Source of the DNA: JAGVSR01 sp963786675
Lineage (GTDB): Bacteria > Pseudomonadota > Alphaproteobacteria > Rhizobiales > Hyphomicrobiaceae
Length of the DNA: 64,000 nucleotides
NCBI GenBank assembly: GCA_963786675.1
Contig: CAWAZY010000002.1
Span: forward strand, 62,001 to 126,000
Reading direction: 5' to 3'
Shown here: positions 1-10,472 of the stretch, in pieces
Position numbering within the stretch: position 1 is the first letter of the stretch
Layout of the letters: each line of letters starts with the position of its first letter
The notes under the pieces: generated by a model
Databases searched by the model: none
What the model was told of the DNA's origin: nothing
The model's input: the letters and a program-made list of their open reading frames with translations, nothing else
Position numbers and translations under genes: made by a program

Positions 1-2
1 AC

Positions 3-1268
3 AACATCATCGGCCTAAAGCCGACCAAGGGTGCCGTCTCGACCCATGGCGTCGTGCCCGCCTGCCGCTCGCTCGATTGCGTGTCGATCTTCTCACTCAC
101 TGCACGCGATGCCCATGACGTGTTGATGATCGCGCAGGGTTTCGATCCGCACGACCCATTTTCGCGGCGTCCCGTTCAACCACCACCTATCCCTGCAACG
201 TGGGAGGGCCTGCGCGTCGGCGTGCCCGCAACGGATCATGCATTTTTCGCCGACAGCGCAGCCGTGGACCTGTTTGCCGACGCCATCGCACGCGTGCGCG
301 GCTTGGGTGCGGACATCGTGGCGTTCGACTTTGCGCCTTTTGCAGCGGCCGCCGACCTTCTCTATGCCGGGCCTTGGGTTGCAGAGCGCTTCGCGGCCAT
401 CGAAGACTTCGCGCGCGCGCATGCGGCCGAAATCATCGAGCCGGTCCGTCAAATCATTCTCGGCGGTGAAACGTATTCGGCGGTGGATGCTTTTCGCGCA
501 TCCTACCGGCTAGCCGAGCTCCTCCAAACCGCCGATGCGGCGTGGCAGACCATGGATGTGATGCTGCTGCCGACCGCTGGTCCCGCCTACACCATCGCCG
601 AAATGAAAAGCGATCCCATTCGGCTCAATACCAGTCTTGGCGCCACCACAAATTTCGTCAATCTCATGGATCTGGCGGCTGTAGCCCTGCCCGCGGGCTT
701 TCGTCCAAGCGGCGTGCCCTATGGCGTCACGCTCATCGGACGCGCGTTCACCGATGGAGCCCTGGCGCGTCTGGCGGACGCGTTGCATCGGGCGCTGCCG
801 GACGCCACGTTGGGCGCGACGGGCGCAGCGCTCGGCGGCGCGCCAGCGATCTCGCCACCCGCCGCCACGGATACCGCCATCCATGTCGCCGTTGTCGGCG
901 CACATCTAACCGGTCAGCCCCTGCACACGCAGCTCGTCGAACGCCGCGCTCGGCTCGTGCGCACCGCACGCACCGCCGCGGGCTATTCCTTCTACGAACT
1001 TGCCGGAACGTCCCCCGCCAAGCCCGGACTTGTCTTCGACGGGCGCGGTACGGGGCGGATCGAAGTGGAAATCTTCGCCATGGACGCGGCCGCTTTCGGC
1101 TCGTTCGTGGCCCTCATTCCTCCGCCATTGGGAATTGGCACCCTGACCCTGGAGGATGGGTCCCGGGTAAAGGGTTTCGTGTGCGAATCCCATGGGCTGC
1201 AGGGGGCACGCGACATTACCGCTTACGGTGGCTGGCGGGCCTGGCTTGCCGCACCCGAACAGCGGTAA
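3..1268 (+). CDS. atzF: Allophanate hydrolase, 3' part (5' end outside window)
   Basis: The reading frame is open from base 3 and begins inside an amidase-signature domain (GLKPTKGAVSTHGVVPACRS, matching the allophanate hydrolase family). The amidase part runs to about residue 250. It is followed by the family-specific C-terminal domain (VVGAHLTGQPLH, then the closing GWRAW region), which is what separates this enzyme from ordinary amidases. The enzyme hydrolyses allophanate to ammonia and CO2 in ATP-dependent urea use; its partner, urea carboxylase, would lie upstream, outside the window. The catalytic Lys and first Ser of the amidase triad are also outside. The call rests on the C-terminal architecture. 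Confidence 0.88.
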   Translation, partial: NIIGLKPTKGAVSTHGVVPACRSLDCVSIFSLTARDAHDVLMIAQGFDPHDPFSRRPVQPPPIPATWEGLRVGVPATDHAFFADSAAVDLFADAIARVRGLGADIVAFDFAPFAAAADLLYAGPWVAERFAAIEDFARAHAAEIIEPVRQIILGGETYSAVDAFRASYRLAELLQTADAAWQTMDVMLLPTAGPAYTIAEMKSDPIRLNTSLGATTNFVNLMDLAAVALPAGFRPSGVPYGVTLIGRAFTDGALARLADALHRALPDATLGATGAALGGAPAISPPAATDTAIHVAVVGAHLTGQPLHTQLVERRARLVRTARTAAGYSFYELAGTSPAKPGLVFDGRGTGRIEVEIFAMDAAAFGSFVALIPPPLGIGTLTLEDGSRVKGFVCESHGLQGARDITAYGGWRAWLAAPEQR

Positions 1269-1441
1269 GACCGGGTTCGCCAATGGGTTCCGCCCAGCCC
1301 CCCGAAAAGTCCAGCACAAGACCCGGGAATTGACCTTGGCAGCGGCGCCACCTACGTTGCGCCGCCCGATGGGTCTCGGCCCTTCACCTGAAAAACATGC
1401 ACCAAGAACGGAGATCCGGCCCCGCCGGACACATCACTTCC

Positions 1442-3095
1442 ATGTCCATGCACGCCACGCCCGAACAACGCGCCGTCGCCACTGACGCCCGCAGCTGGCC
1501 ATTCGAGGAAGCCCGCCGGCTCGTACAACGGCTGGAGAAAACCAAAGCCGGCCCGGACAAGACGGTGCTGTTCGAGACCGGCTATGGACCGTCGGGACTG
1601 CCGCACATCGGCACCTTTGGCGAAGTGGCGCGCACGAGCATGGTGCGCCGCGCGTTCGAGACGCTGACCGAGGGAAAGATCAAGACGCGCCTCATCTGCT
1701 TCTCGGATGACCTGGATGGCATGCGCAAGGTTCCAGACAACGTGCCCAACCCGGACATGCTGCGGGAACACCTCCACCGGCCCCTTGACTCGTGTTCCCG
1801 ACCCCTTCGGCAAGTTCGAAAGCTTCGGCCACCACAACAACGCGATGCTGCGCCGGTTCCTGGATACGTTCGGCTTCGAGTATGAATTCGCGAGCGCGAC
1901 GGACTACTACACCTCAGGCCGGTTCGACGACATCCTGCTGCGCGCCGCCGAGCGCTACCAGAAAATCATGGACATTATGCTTCCGACCTTGGGCGAGGAG
2001 CGGCAGGCGACCTACAGTTGCTTCCTCCCCATCTCGCCGAAATCCGGCCGCGTCCTCTATGTGCCGATGAAGGAGGTGAACGCCAAAGCCGGAACGGTGA
2101 CCTTCACTGATGAGGACGGCGAGGACGTCACGCTCCCCGTGACTGGCGGCCACGTCAAATTGCAGTGGAAGCCCGACTTCGGGGCCCGATGGGCCGCCCT
2201 CGGCGTCGACTTTGAAATGTACGGCAAGGATCACATGTCCAATACCGTCGTCTACGACGGTATCTGCAAAGTCCTCGGCGGGACGCCGCCCGAGCATTTT
2301 GTCTACGAACTCTTCTTGGACGAGAAGGGCGAAAAGATCTCCAAATCCAAGGGCAACGGTCTGACGATCGACCAATGGCTGACCTACGCGACGCCGGAGA
2401 GCCTAGCACTCTTCATGTTCCAGAAGCCGAAGTCAGCCAAGAAGATGCACTTCGATGTCATCCCCCGCGCGGTGGACGATTATCTGCAGATGCTTGGCGC
2501 GTATTCCCGCCAGGATGCAAAGGCCCAACTCGATAATCCGGTCTGGCATATTCACGCCGGCCAGCCGCCGTCGACCGAAACGCCGGTAACGTTCGCGCTT
2601 TTGCGCAACCTCGTCGCGGCCTCGAATGCGGAAAGCAAGGACGTGCTCTGGGGCTACATCCAGCGCCATATGCCCGACGCCACGCCGGAACGTTATCCCC
2701 TTCTGGATACGCTCGCGGGCTATGCCGTGCGCTACTATCGCGATTTCGAATTGGCCAAGAAATCGTACCGCGCACCCGACGACGTGGAACGCACCGCATT
2801 GGCGGATCTGTCCGAGGCATTGAGCAAGGCCCCCGCCGATGCCAGCGCCGAGGACCTGCAAGGGATTGTGTACGACATCGGCCGCTCGGTGCCGCGATAC
2901 CAGGATCTCAATGCCAAGGGTGCCACCCCCGAACGCCCGGGCGTTTCAAACGCTTGGTTCAGCGCCATTTACGAGGTGCTGCTGGGCGAGACCAAGGGGC
3001 CCCGTTTCGGCTCGTTCATTGCGCTCTACGGCATCGAGGAGACGCGCGCGCTGATTGCCAAGGCGTTGGCTGGTGAGTTTGCCAAACCGGCCTAG
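1442..3095 (+). CDS. lysK: Lysyl-tRNA synthetase, class I (one apparent frameshift)
   Basis: Charges tRNA-Lys with lysine in the cytoplasm. The class I signatures are visible: a HIGH-type motif (PSGLPHIGTFGE) near residue 45 and a KMSKS-type motif (KISKSKGNG) near residue 300. The frame is broken at the CCCC run 1781-1784. Up to there the protein reads ...NPDMLREHLH, and one base out of frame it continues RPLTRVPDPFGKFESFGHHN, exactly as the family should. Removing one C gives about 550 residues, the normal length. Two nearby ATGs (1442, 1448) are possible starts, neither with a strong ribosome site; an earlier ATG at 1397 would add a low-quality extension. Probably intact in the organism. 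Confidence 0.9.
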
Positions 3096-3108
3096 GTGCG
3101 CGGTGCCT

Positions 3109-4785
3109 TTAGCCGGATTTGCCGGCGGGCGGCAGCATCCAGGCCGACATCAGGGTATCGATCAGCATTTCGGTACGCCGGTTGATGGTGGCGACGGTCC
3201 ACTCGTCTTCCACTGCCGCGTTTTGGGCGAGCACGAAGTTCGATGTCGCGTAGATGCCGCGCTTCGCGAGCCACGGCCGGGTCCCTGCCAGCTGGTTTTC
3301 GTCTCCGGAAATCAGCACGACATTGCCAAGCTTCTGGTAATGGGCGCGACAGACCTCGCCACTGCGGAACACCTTGAGCCATTCCGATCCTGCGTGCGGA
3401 TTGCGCGGCAGGATGTGTTCAATCGTGACGTGGTCTCTCTGGATAGCGCCGCTATCGTTGCCAAACAAAATACTCAATCGGCGAAGCAACGACCCGGCAT
3501 AGTGCTTGATCGCAAAATTCGGGCTTCGCAAGTTGCTGATGGCCTCATGGCGCAGCTTGGGTTCAATATCCAGCTTGGTGGACTGCGCGGGGGCAACGCC
3601 GCCTTCAATTTCGGACAGAAGACTAAGCAGCCGGGTCTCCTGGACACCCGGATCGATCCCAGCGATGCGCGACATCCACACCAGCCGGTCCAGACGGCGC
3701 ACGAACTCGAGTGTCTCGGGATCGTTGGCACCGCGCTTGTTCAGCCAGTGCAGCATGGCTGGAACCCATGTGTGCGGATCGACCCATGTGATGAACTCGA
3801 TCAACTGCGCAACCGCGGTGCGCTGCGGTCCTTCCAGGCCAGTCGTGCCCTGCCGGATATCGCGCAGCATGCTCGCCATCGGCACGAGGCGCTGGCTCAT
3901 GAAGGCCAGCCCGTCGGAACCGAGGTTGAAGCGGTCCACGATTTCGGCTTCGACAGGTCTGCTGGATTGCGACCGGCCCCGCCATTCCGTGGCCCGGATG
4001 TGGCTTAAAACCCGGTAGAGATCGTCCGGACACAACAGGCTCTCGCAGCCCTCCCACAACCGCGCCGCCGGCACCTGCTGTTCGGGCTTCATGGCCGCGA
4101 GAATGACGGCCTTAGCCTCATCGGCGTGCGAGAATGCGAGCTGTGTTTCTTGCTCAGTGTTTATGATTTCCCACGCGTCATCCTGGTTGTCGACCCGCAC
4201 AACGATCACAAAACAGTTCTCCAGCAAGAACTGAGCAAGAGCCCTGCGGGATGTCTCTGTGACACTGCTGGCGACAAGTTCCGACCGGATACAGTCGCGA
4301 TTGTCGAGGATATTTCGTTCCGTTTCCGAAAGGTCCTCGCGTGGAAGATCCGGATCACTTTCCGTGGCACCCCGCTGGCGCACAAGCTTGTCGAAAAGTG
4401 GCGCCGGCAACGACTGCACGTTCAACCGATTGTGGCGGACGTCTCCCTGATCGTAGCTCTCATCACAGATCAGACGGTGCAAAGCACTGGCGCGCTCCGG
4501 ATCCGACTCCAGATCGCGCAACACCGCGATGAGCATCGTGAGCGTGACGAGCCGCTGATGGCCGTCGACCAGCTCGACATCCAGCACATCCCGCTGCTGC
4601 GCCAGCATCAGCCGGCCAAGCGTATAGCGGCGCTTGCGGCCTTGATGGCGCATGGCGCGAAAGATGTCGGTTAGAAGCCGGCTGACGTGCTCGGTCCGCC
4701 AGGCGTAGGCGCGCTGAAAACAGGTCAGGTGAAACCGGTAGCGCCCGTCGAGCAACAGGCCAATCGGCAACACATCTGCGGACAT
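3109..4785 (-). CDS. DUF262/DUF1524 (GmrSD-like) protein
   Basis: About 558 residues. The N-terminal DUF262 ParB/Srx-like fold shows FHLTCFQRAYAW (family pattern YQRxYxW) and DGHQRLVTLTML (family DGQQRLxTL). The C-terminal DUF1524 HNH-type nuclease region shows HVTIEHILPRNP followed by LGNVVLIS. Proteins of this build include type IV restriction enzymes of the GmrSD group, which cut modified DNA using NTP hydrolysis, but many are uncharacterised. Two N-terminal signature positions deviate (YQR to FQR and DGQQR to DGHQR), so activity is uncertain. The gene stands alone, convergent with lysK. The start was chosen at the methionine just before the conserved region; the open frame extends 50 codons further without family similarity. 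Confidence 0.78.
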   Translation of the reverse strand: MSADVLPIGLLLDGRYRFHLTCFQRAYAWRTEHVSRLLTDIFRAMRHQGRKRRYTLGRLMLAQQRDVLDVELVDGHQRLVTLTMLIAVLRDLESDPERASALHRLICDESYDQGDVRHNRLNVQSLPAPLFDKLVRQRGATESDPDLPREDLSETERNILDNRDCIRSELVASSVTETSRRALAQFLLENCFVIVVRVDNQDDAWEIINTEQETQLAFSHADEAKAVILAAMKPEQQVPAARLWEGCESLLCPDDLYRVLSHIRATEWRGRSQSSRPVEAEIVDRFNLGSDGLAFMSQRLVPMASMLRDIRQGTTGLEGPQRTAVAQLIEFITWVDPHTWVPAMLHWLNKRGANDPETLEFVRRLDRLVWMSRIAGIDPGVQETRLLSLLSEIEGGVAPAQSTKLDIEPKLRHEAISNLRSPNFAIKHYAGSLLRRLSILFGNDSGAIQRDHVTIEHILPRNPHAGSEWLKVFRSGEVCRAHYQKLGNVVLISGDENQLAGTRPWLAKRGIYATSNFVLAQNAAVEDEWTVATINRRTEMLIDTLMSAWMLPPAGKSG

Positions 4786-5240
4786 GAACTCGGGGACACT
4801 CGACGAAATGACTGATGACTCTGCAATCGATGGTGAAATAGAACTGCGATTAATTAGTGTTGCCCGAGCCCAAAAACCCTTGGCGGGTTCCGGCCGAATA
4901 CTCTGTACCAATGACGCCCCCTCGACAAATCGCAAGTCCCTTTCACGCAGGTGTTCGAACGCGTGCGGTCCTTGCTTTGCCGGATCCCGCGCTTAAGAGC
5001 GGTGACCCGGTTAGCTTTGTTTTGAGTATCCATGAGCGCGACGCCTGTTGCAAGCTGAACCCCCGCAAAAGCACTCTCGCCCGGGAGACCCTAAGTCGGT
5101 CTTGGCAAAGTCCATCGGCCTACACAAAAATACGCCATCCGGGGCAGTTGGCGGGGCGCACTTGTCCCTTGCTGAGAACTCGCCTACTGATCCCCATCAC
5201 TCAGCTCATGAGATCATTTTGACGCTAGGACGCGCAGACC
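4786..5240. other. Intergenic region without recognisable gene
   Basis: This lies between the divergent DUF262 gene and the DUF952-pyrD pair. Short open frames on both strands have no recognisable similarity. It presumably holds promoters for both directions, but no convincing -35/-10 pair could be singled out. Confidence 0.5.
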
Positions 5241-5588
5241 TTGGAGAACACTGTTTACAAGATCGTGACAGCAGCGGACTGGCGCGCGGCTTGCCAGGCG
5301 GGGTCTTATAAAGGATCACTGGACGACCAGCGCGATGGCTTCATCCATCTGTCGACGGGCGCACAGGTTGAAGGAACTGCCGCACGTCATTTTTCCAATC
5401 AGCATGGACTTCTGCTCGTGGCTTTTGACGCACGTACGCTTGGCGCGCAGTTGATCTTCGAGCCGTCGCGGAACGGTGACCTGTTCCCACATCTCTACGG
5501 CGAATTGCCAACCAAACTCGCAATCAGCGAGCACCCCATGACCGTGGAACCAGACGGCGTGCCGCGCGCCACAGCAAGGACCGCGTGA
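5241..5588 (+). CDS. DUF952 family protein
   Basis: A small cytoplasmic protein of 115 residues. It has the DUF952 pattern: VYKIVTAADW at the N-terminus, the FIHLSTGAQVEGTAARHF block and FPHLYGELP near the C-terminus. The family has no established biochemical role, although it resembles ADP-ribosyltransferase-like folds. Translation probably starts at TTG 5241, since no ATG precedes the conserved block in frame. Its stop codon overlaps the pyrD start (TGATG), so the two are probably co-transcribed and translationally coupled, an arrangement often seen in alphaproteobacteria. Confidence 0.85.
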   Translation: MENTVYKIVTAADWRAACQAGSYKGSLDDQRDGFIHLSTGAQVEGTAARHFSNQHGLLLVAFDARTLGAQLIFEPSRNGDLFPHLYGELPTKLAISEHPMTVEPDGVPRATARTA

Positions 5589-6688
5589 TGGCTTCGGCAT
5601 TTTACGGCTTGGCCCGCGCAGGGCTCTTCGCACTACCTCCCGAAGACGCGCACGAAGTGTCGCTGCGCCTCCTCGAACGGGGTCTTTACCCCCGCGATAC
5701 ACTCTCTGATCCGCCCAAGATCGGATCCCGGCTCTGGGGGCTTCAATTCAAGAACCCGCTCGGCATTGCAGCGGGTTATGACAAGGACGCGCGGGTACCC
5801 GATGCCGTGCTTGGCCTTGGCTGCGGGTTCGCCGAGGTCGGTACGCTGACGCCCTTGGCGCAGCCTGGGAATCCCCGTCCCCGCGTGTTCAGACTGGTGC
5901 GCGATCACGCCCTCATCAACCGGCTGGGCTTCAACAATGGCGGCCACGCCCCGGCACTGGAACGGCTCAAGGCGCGCCAGACGCGCGGCGGGATCGTGTG
6001 TGTCAACGTCGGCGCGAACAAAGATAGTGCAGACCGGCCAGGCGACTACGTGCAGGGCATCACGGCGTTCTACGATGTCGCGACCTTGTTTACGGTCAAC
6101 ATCTCGTCGCCCAACACGCCCGGCCTGCGCGATCTTCAGGCACCTGCCGCGCTTGATGAACTCTTGGGCCGTGTGATGGATGCCCGCCGCAGTCTGGTTT
6201 CGGCCGGCAAGCCTCAGCGTCCCATCATCGTGAAAATCTCACCCGACATCGCCGAAGACGACATCGAACCCATTACAGGGCGCTTGCTCGCCCATGGCGT
6301 GGACGGGATCTGCGTCTCGAATACGACGCTCTCTCGCAGCGGACTGACCGATACGCAGCGCGGCGAAGCAGGTGGACTGTCGGGCCGGCCCGTCTTCCAT
6401 CGCGCGACAGTGATGCTGGCGAAAATCTTTCAAGCGACCGGCGGCCGCGTGCCTCTGATCGGCATCGGTGGCATCGACAGTCCTGAGCGGGCTCTGGAAA
6501 AAATCGAGGCGGGTGCTTCGCTGCTCCAACTTTATACCGGATTGGTCTATGAAGGTCCGGGCCTGATTGGCGCCATCAAGCGAGGTCTGGCCGACGCCGT
6601 CCGGCGCGAAGGCGTCGCCACGCTCTCCGACTTGACCGGCCGGCGCGCCGCGCACTGGGCTGGCCTCGGTCTCGACGGCGGCGCTTGA
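5588..6688 (+). CDS. pyrD: Dihydroorotate dehydrogenase (quinone), class 2
   Basis: Oxidises dihydroorotate to orotate in pyrimidine synthesis, passing electrons to the membrane quinone pool through FMN. About 366 residues, the normal class 2 length, with the N-terminal membrane-associated helix region (FYGLARAGLFALPPEDAHEVSLRLL). FMN and substrate signatures include GIAAGYDKDARV and NISSPNTPGLRDLQ, where the serine is the class 2 catalytic base, and a C-terminal phosphate site (GIGGIDSPERALEKIEAGASLLQLYTG). The ATG at 5588 overlaps the stop of the upstream DUF952 gene. Confidence 0.96.
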   Translation: MASAFYGLARAGLFALPPEDAHEVSLRLLERGLYPRDTLSDPPKIGSRLWGLQFKNPLGIAAGYDKDARVPDAVLGLGCGFAEVGTLTPLAQPGNPRPRVFRLVRDHALINRLGFNNGGHAPALERLKARQTRGGIVCVNVGANKDSADRPGDYVQGITAFYDVATLFTVNISSPNTPGLRDLQAPAALDELLGRVMDARRSLVSAGKPQRPIIVKISPDIAEDDIEPITGRLLAHGVDGICVSNTTLSRSGLTDTQRGEAGGLSGRPVFHRATVMLAKIFQATGGRVPLIGIGGIDSPERALEKIEAGASLLQLYTGLVYEGPGLIGAIKRGLADAVRREGVATLSDLTGRRAAHWAGLGLDGGA

Positions 6689-6708
6689 GGCGCGGTCCCC
6701 GGACCCGA

Positions 6709-6981
6709 TTACGACTTGGGCCGCCCCATGACCGCAACCAGCCGGACGATCGCCCAGATCGGCACCACGACGATCGCACCCAAAAGCAGATATTGCAGCA
6801 GCCAGTCGACCGCCCCGAGGCCAAGATCGTAGAGGCCCTGCAGGAGGGCATTGATCCGGTCGAAGAAATTGCGAAGATTGATCCCGAGGGTATCCAGAAC
6901 GATACCCACGGCAATTGAGATGAGGGCAAGCCGGACAATGACTCCCAGCAGGCTGCCGCCTAGAATTGTCTCGCGGTCCAT
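6709..6981 (-). CDS. DUF6460 small membrane protein
   Basis: A 90-residue integral membrane protein starting MDRETILGG. It has two clear hydrophobic segments (LLGVIVRLALISIAVGIVLDTLG and LLQYLLLGAIVVVPIWAIVRLVAV, roughly residues 8-32 and 58-82) joined by an amphipathic NLRNFFDRINALLQGLYDLG stretch. It resembles the short DUF6460 proteins of Hyphomicrobiales; their function is unknown. It is convergent with pyrD and divergent from the helicase. The start was placed at the methionine of the conserved N-terminus; the open frame begins 15 codons earlier. Confidence 0.7.
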   Translation of the reverse strand: MDRETILGGSLLGVIVRLALISIAVGIVLDTLGINLRNFFDRINALLQGLYDLGLGAVDWLLQYLLLGAIVVVPIWAIVRLVAVMGRPKS

Positions 6982-7089
6982 GTGGCCCCATTTCGAAATC
7001 ACGCTGCCGGCGTCATAACATGCCAATATGCGTTGAGCGACCCCTCGGGCGCCGCCAAATCTTCAGCGTCAAGTCTTCAGCGTGTAGGT

Positions 7090-9739
7090 ATGTCCATTCC
7101 GCCGCGTGCAAAGTCCCGCACCATGACGGCGCCTCCGGCTCGCACGCCGCCGCGGGTTAAGCGCAGGCCGAACGACACCCAACCCGCCGCTTTACCGGAC
7201 CCGTTCCGCAGCTGGTTTTCCAGCCGTGGCTGGTCGCCGAGACCCCACCAGCTCGCCCTGCTTGCCAAGGTCGCGGCCCGGCGGTCGACGCTGCTGATCG
7301 CGCCGACGGGGGCTGGCAAAACGCTCTCGGGCTTTCTGCCGAGCCTCCTCGCGCTGTCCCGGCATCCGGCCCGCACCCGGGGACGCCGGCTCCATACGCT
7401 GTACATTTCGCCGTTGAAAGCGCTCGCCGTGGACGTGGCCCGCAATGTCACGGCCCCCATCGCCGAGATGGGCTTGTCCATCCGCTGCGAGACCCGGACC
7501 GGCGACACCTCGGCCGCCAAGCGTCAACGTCAACGCACCGCGCCGCCGGATATTCTGATGACGACGCCGGAACAGCTGGCGCTTCTGCTCAGCCACGAGG
7601 ATGCCCCGCACCTGTTCGGCGCACTTGAAACTCTCATACTCGACGAACTCCACACGCTGGCGGCATCCAAACGCGGCGACCTTCTCGCCCTCGATATTGC
7701 CCGCCTGCGCAAGCTCGCGCCGGATATGACGCTCATCGGATTGTCCGCGACGGTGGCGCGGCCGGCCGAACTTCGCGCCTACCTCGCCGCCCAGCATGAT
7801 CCCGGAACGCAAACCCTGCTCGCCGACGTCATCGAGGCGCCGTCCGGCGCAACGCCGGAAATCTCGATACTTGAGCGGGACGATCCGGTGCCGTGGGGCG
7901 GCCATTCCGCCCTTTACGCCATGCCGTCGATTTATGACGCGATCCGCGCCCATCGGTTGACGCTGGTGTTCGTCAACACGCGCATGCAGGCCGAACTCGT
8001 GTTCCAGGAGCTCTGGCGGATCAACGAGCGATGCGCTGCCCATCGCCCTGCACCACGGCTCACTGGCGCCCGAACAGCGGCGCAAGGTCGAAGCGGCCAT
8101 GGCAGCCGGCACCTTGAAGGCGGTCGTGGCGACATCGACCCTCGATCTCGGAATTGACTGGGGTGACGTCGATCTCGTCATCAATATCGGCGCGCCCAAA
8201 GGCGCAAGCCGCCTCATCCAGCGTGTCGGCCGCGCCAATCACCGGCTCGATGAACCCTCGCGCGCGCTGCTTGTGCCAGCCAACCGCTTCGAAGTGCTGG
8301 AATGCCGGGCAGCACTCGAAGCGGCATCGGCCGGCGAGCAGGATGCCATCGTCGACCGGACAGGTGCGTTGGACGTTCTGGCGCAGCATGTGTTGGGCAT
8401 GGCGTGTTCGGGACCGTTCCACCCCGATGACCTGTACGCGGAAATCCGGTCGGCGCTGCCCTACATGGGATTGGAGCGAACCAGCTTCGAGCGCATCGTC
8501 GATTTCGTGGCGACCGGCGGCTACGCGCTGCGCGCCTATGAGCGCTTTGCCCGCCTCCGGCCGCAGGACGATGGCCGGTTGCGGCTGGCGCACCCGCGCA
8601 TGGCCAATCAGTACCGGCTGAACGTGGGCACGATTGTCGAGAGCCCGATGATCAAAATCCGGCTCGCGCGGGGCCGGCCGCGCAAGCAAGGGCAACCAGG
8701 AGCGTTTGCCGGCGGGCGGGTATTGGGCGAGGTGGAAGAATATTTCGTCGAGCAGCTTGCTCCTGGCGACACCTTCGTGTTTGCAGGCGAGATCCTGCGC
8801 TTCGAGGGGCTGCAGGAAACCGACGCATTTTGCTCGCGCGCCCAAACCGCCGACCCCATGATTCCGTCCTATGCGGGCGGCAAGTTTCCACTCTCCACGC
8901 ATCTGGCGCGGCGCGTGCGCGCCCTGATTGCCAATCCCGAATCCTGGTCCGCGCTGCCGGCCCCGGTCGCCGAATGGCTGACGCTTCAACGGCAGAAGTC
9001 GCTCATCCCAGGCCCTGACGAGGTCCTCGTGGAGACCTTTCCGCAAGGCAAACGGCATCATCTCGTGCTGTATCCGTTCGAAGGGCGATTGGCGCATCAG
9101 ACACTTGGCATGTTGCTGACGCGCCGCCTGGACCGGGCCGGTGCGCGGCCCTTGGGTTTTGTCGCCAACGACTACGGCCTGTCGGTCTGGGCCGCGACCG
9201 ATCTCTCCGCCATGATTGCCGACGGACGCATCTGCCTTGCGGCCATGCTCGACGAAGATCTTCTGGGCGACGACCTGGACGCTTGGCTCGCGGAATCCGC
9301 ATTGATGAAGCGCACCTTCCGGATCGCCGCCGTGATCGCTGGATTGATTGAACGGCGCCATCCGGGACGCGAGAAATCCGGCCGGCAGGTCACGATGTCC
9401 ACAGATCTTGTCTACGACGTCTTGAGAAAACACGAGCCCGGCCACATCCTACTTGAAGCCGCGTGGGCCGATGCGGCCACGGGGCTGTTGGATATCCGGC
9501 GGCTTGGCCATTTCCTTGGCCGTATCAAAGGCCGAATCAGGCATCAGGAATTGGATCGGGTTTCACCCTTGTCGGTTCCCATCCTGCTTGAGATTGGCAA
9601 GGAACCCGTGGCGCACCTCGCCCGTGAGGATCTATTGCGGGATGCGGCTTTGAATTTGATCCGCGCCGCGACCGAACCAGGAGACATACCCATCCATGGC
9701 ACACCTCGCCCTGAAGCCCGAGCGGCTCGACGCAGGTGA
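7090..9739 (+). CDS. Ligase-associated DEXH-box DNA helicase, Lhr-like (one apparent frameshift)
   Basis: A superfamily 2 helicase proposed to act in DNA repair with an ATP-dependent ligase and the PdeM nuclease. It shows motif I APTGAGKTLSGFLPSL, motif II DELHTL, motif III GLSATVARP, then FVNTRMQAELVFQELWRINE. At 8029 one extra base breaks the frame; shifted, it continues DALPIALHHGSLAPEQRRKVEAAM and motif VI (LIQRVGRANHRLDEPSRALLV), followed by the long Lhr C-terminal region. Repaired length is about 880 residues, in the family range. The start is uncertain (ATG 7090 or 7123). The 3' end overlaps pdeM by 44 bases. The ligase and exonuclease partners are not in the window. Confidence 0.88.
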
Positions 9740-10424
9740 ATTCAACGATCAGGCCGTCGATATCTGCGGCAAGGCCTTCCGCGCGGATTTTTCCGGTGCG
9801 TTGTACTGGCCGGCGGAGGACGCGCTGATCGTCGCCGACCTGCATCTTGAGAAGGGGTCGTCGTTCGCGCGCAAGGGGGTGATGCTGCCGCCGTACGATA
9901 CTCGCGAAACGCTGGCCCGGCTGGCCGAAGCCATCGATCGCTTCGGCGCTGCTACGGTGATTGCGCTCGGCGACAGCCTGCACGAAGAAGCGGGCGCAGC
10001 GCGGATCAGCCCCGAGGATCGCGAGACACTTCGTATTCTGCAGGAGGACCGGGAGTGGATCTGGATCACCGGCAACCACGATCCGCGCATTGGCGATGAA
10101 CTGGGCGGCCACGTCCGGGCTGAAATCGAGGTCGAGGGGCTGGCCTTCCGCCATATCCCAAAACGCGGTGGCGTCACGCACGAGATTGCCGGTCATCTCC
10201 ACCCGGCGGCGCGCCTGTCACTGCATGGCCATTCGTTCCGGCGGCCGTGCTTCGTATCCAACGGTCTCCGGCTGGTCATGCCGGCGTTCGGCAGCTTTAC
10301 CGGTGGCCTGAATATCCTGGACGAGGCTTTCCATCCGCTGTTCGGCGATGAGGGTATGTCGGTCTGGATGATGGGACAGGAAGGTCTCTACCCTGTCGCG
10401 CCGCGCCTTTTGAAGGCCGACTAG
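9696..10424 (+). CDS. pdeM: Ligase-associated DNA damage response endonuclease PdeM
   Basis: A metallophosphoesterase of 242 residues. Metal ligands are seen in order: ADLHLEKGSSFA (DxH), IALGDSLHE (GD), TGNHDP (GNHD), then AGHLHPAARLSLHGHSFRRPCF (H..GHxH). The family is encoded with an Lhr-like helicase, as here, and is assigned to DNA repair by association. An AGGAG ribosome site precedes the ATG, which lies inside the 3' end of the helicase frame, so the pair is translationally linked. A short C-rich/G-rich inverted repeat downstream (about 10436-10468) separates it from the convergent TIGR02186 gene. Confidence 0.92.
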   Translation: MAHLALKPERLDAGEFNDQAVDICGKAFRADFSGALYWPAEDALIVADLHLEKGSSFARKGVMLPPYDTRETLARLAEAIDRFGAATVIALGDSLHEEAGAARISPEDRETLRILQEDREWIWITGNHDPRIGDELGGHVRAEIEVEGLAFRHIPKRGGVTHEIAGHLHPAARLSLHGHSFRRPCFVSNGLRLVMPAFGSFTGGLNILDEAFHPLFGDEGMSVWMMGQEGLYPVAPRLLKAD

Positions 10425-10472
10425 AGTTTATGCTCGCCCCGGCAACCCATCGTGTGTTGCAACGGGGACCGT

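Noticed and set aside
1781..1784. Programmed ribosomal frameshift in lysK
   Set aside because: There is no slippery heptamer with downstream structure, and six other genes show similar indels, so sequence error is simpler.
8060..9445. 461-codon minus-strand frame opposite the Lhr-like helicase
   Set aside because: Shadow of the helicase; no conserved motifs and no ribosome site.
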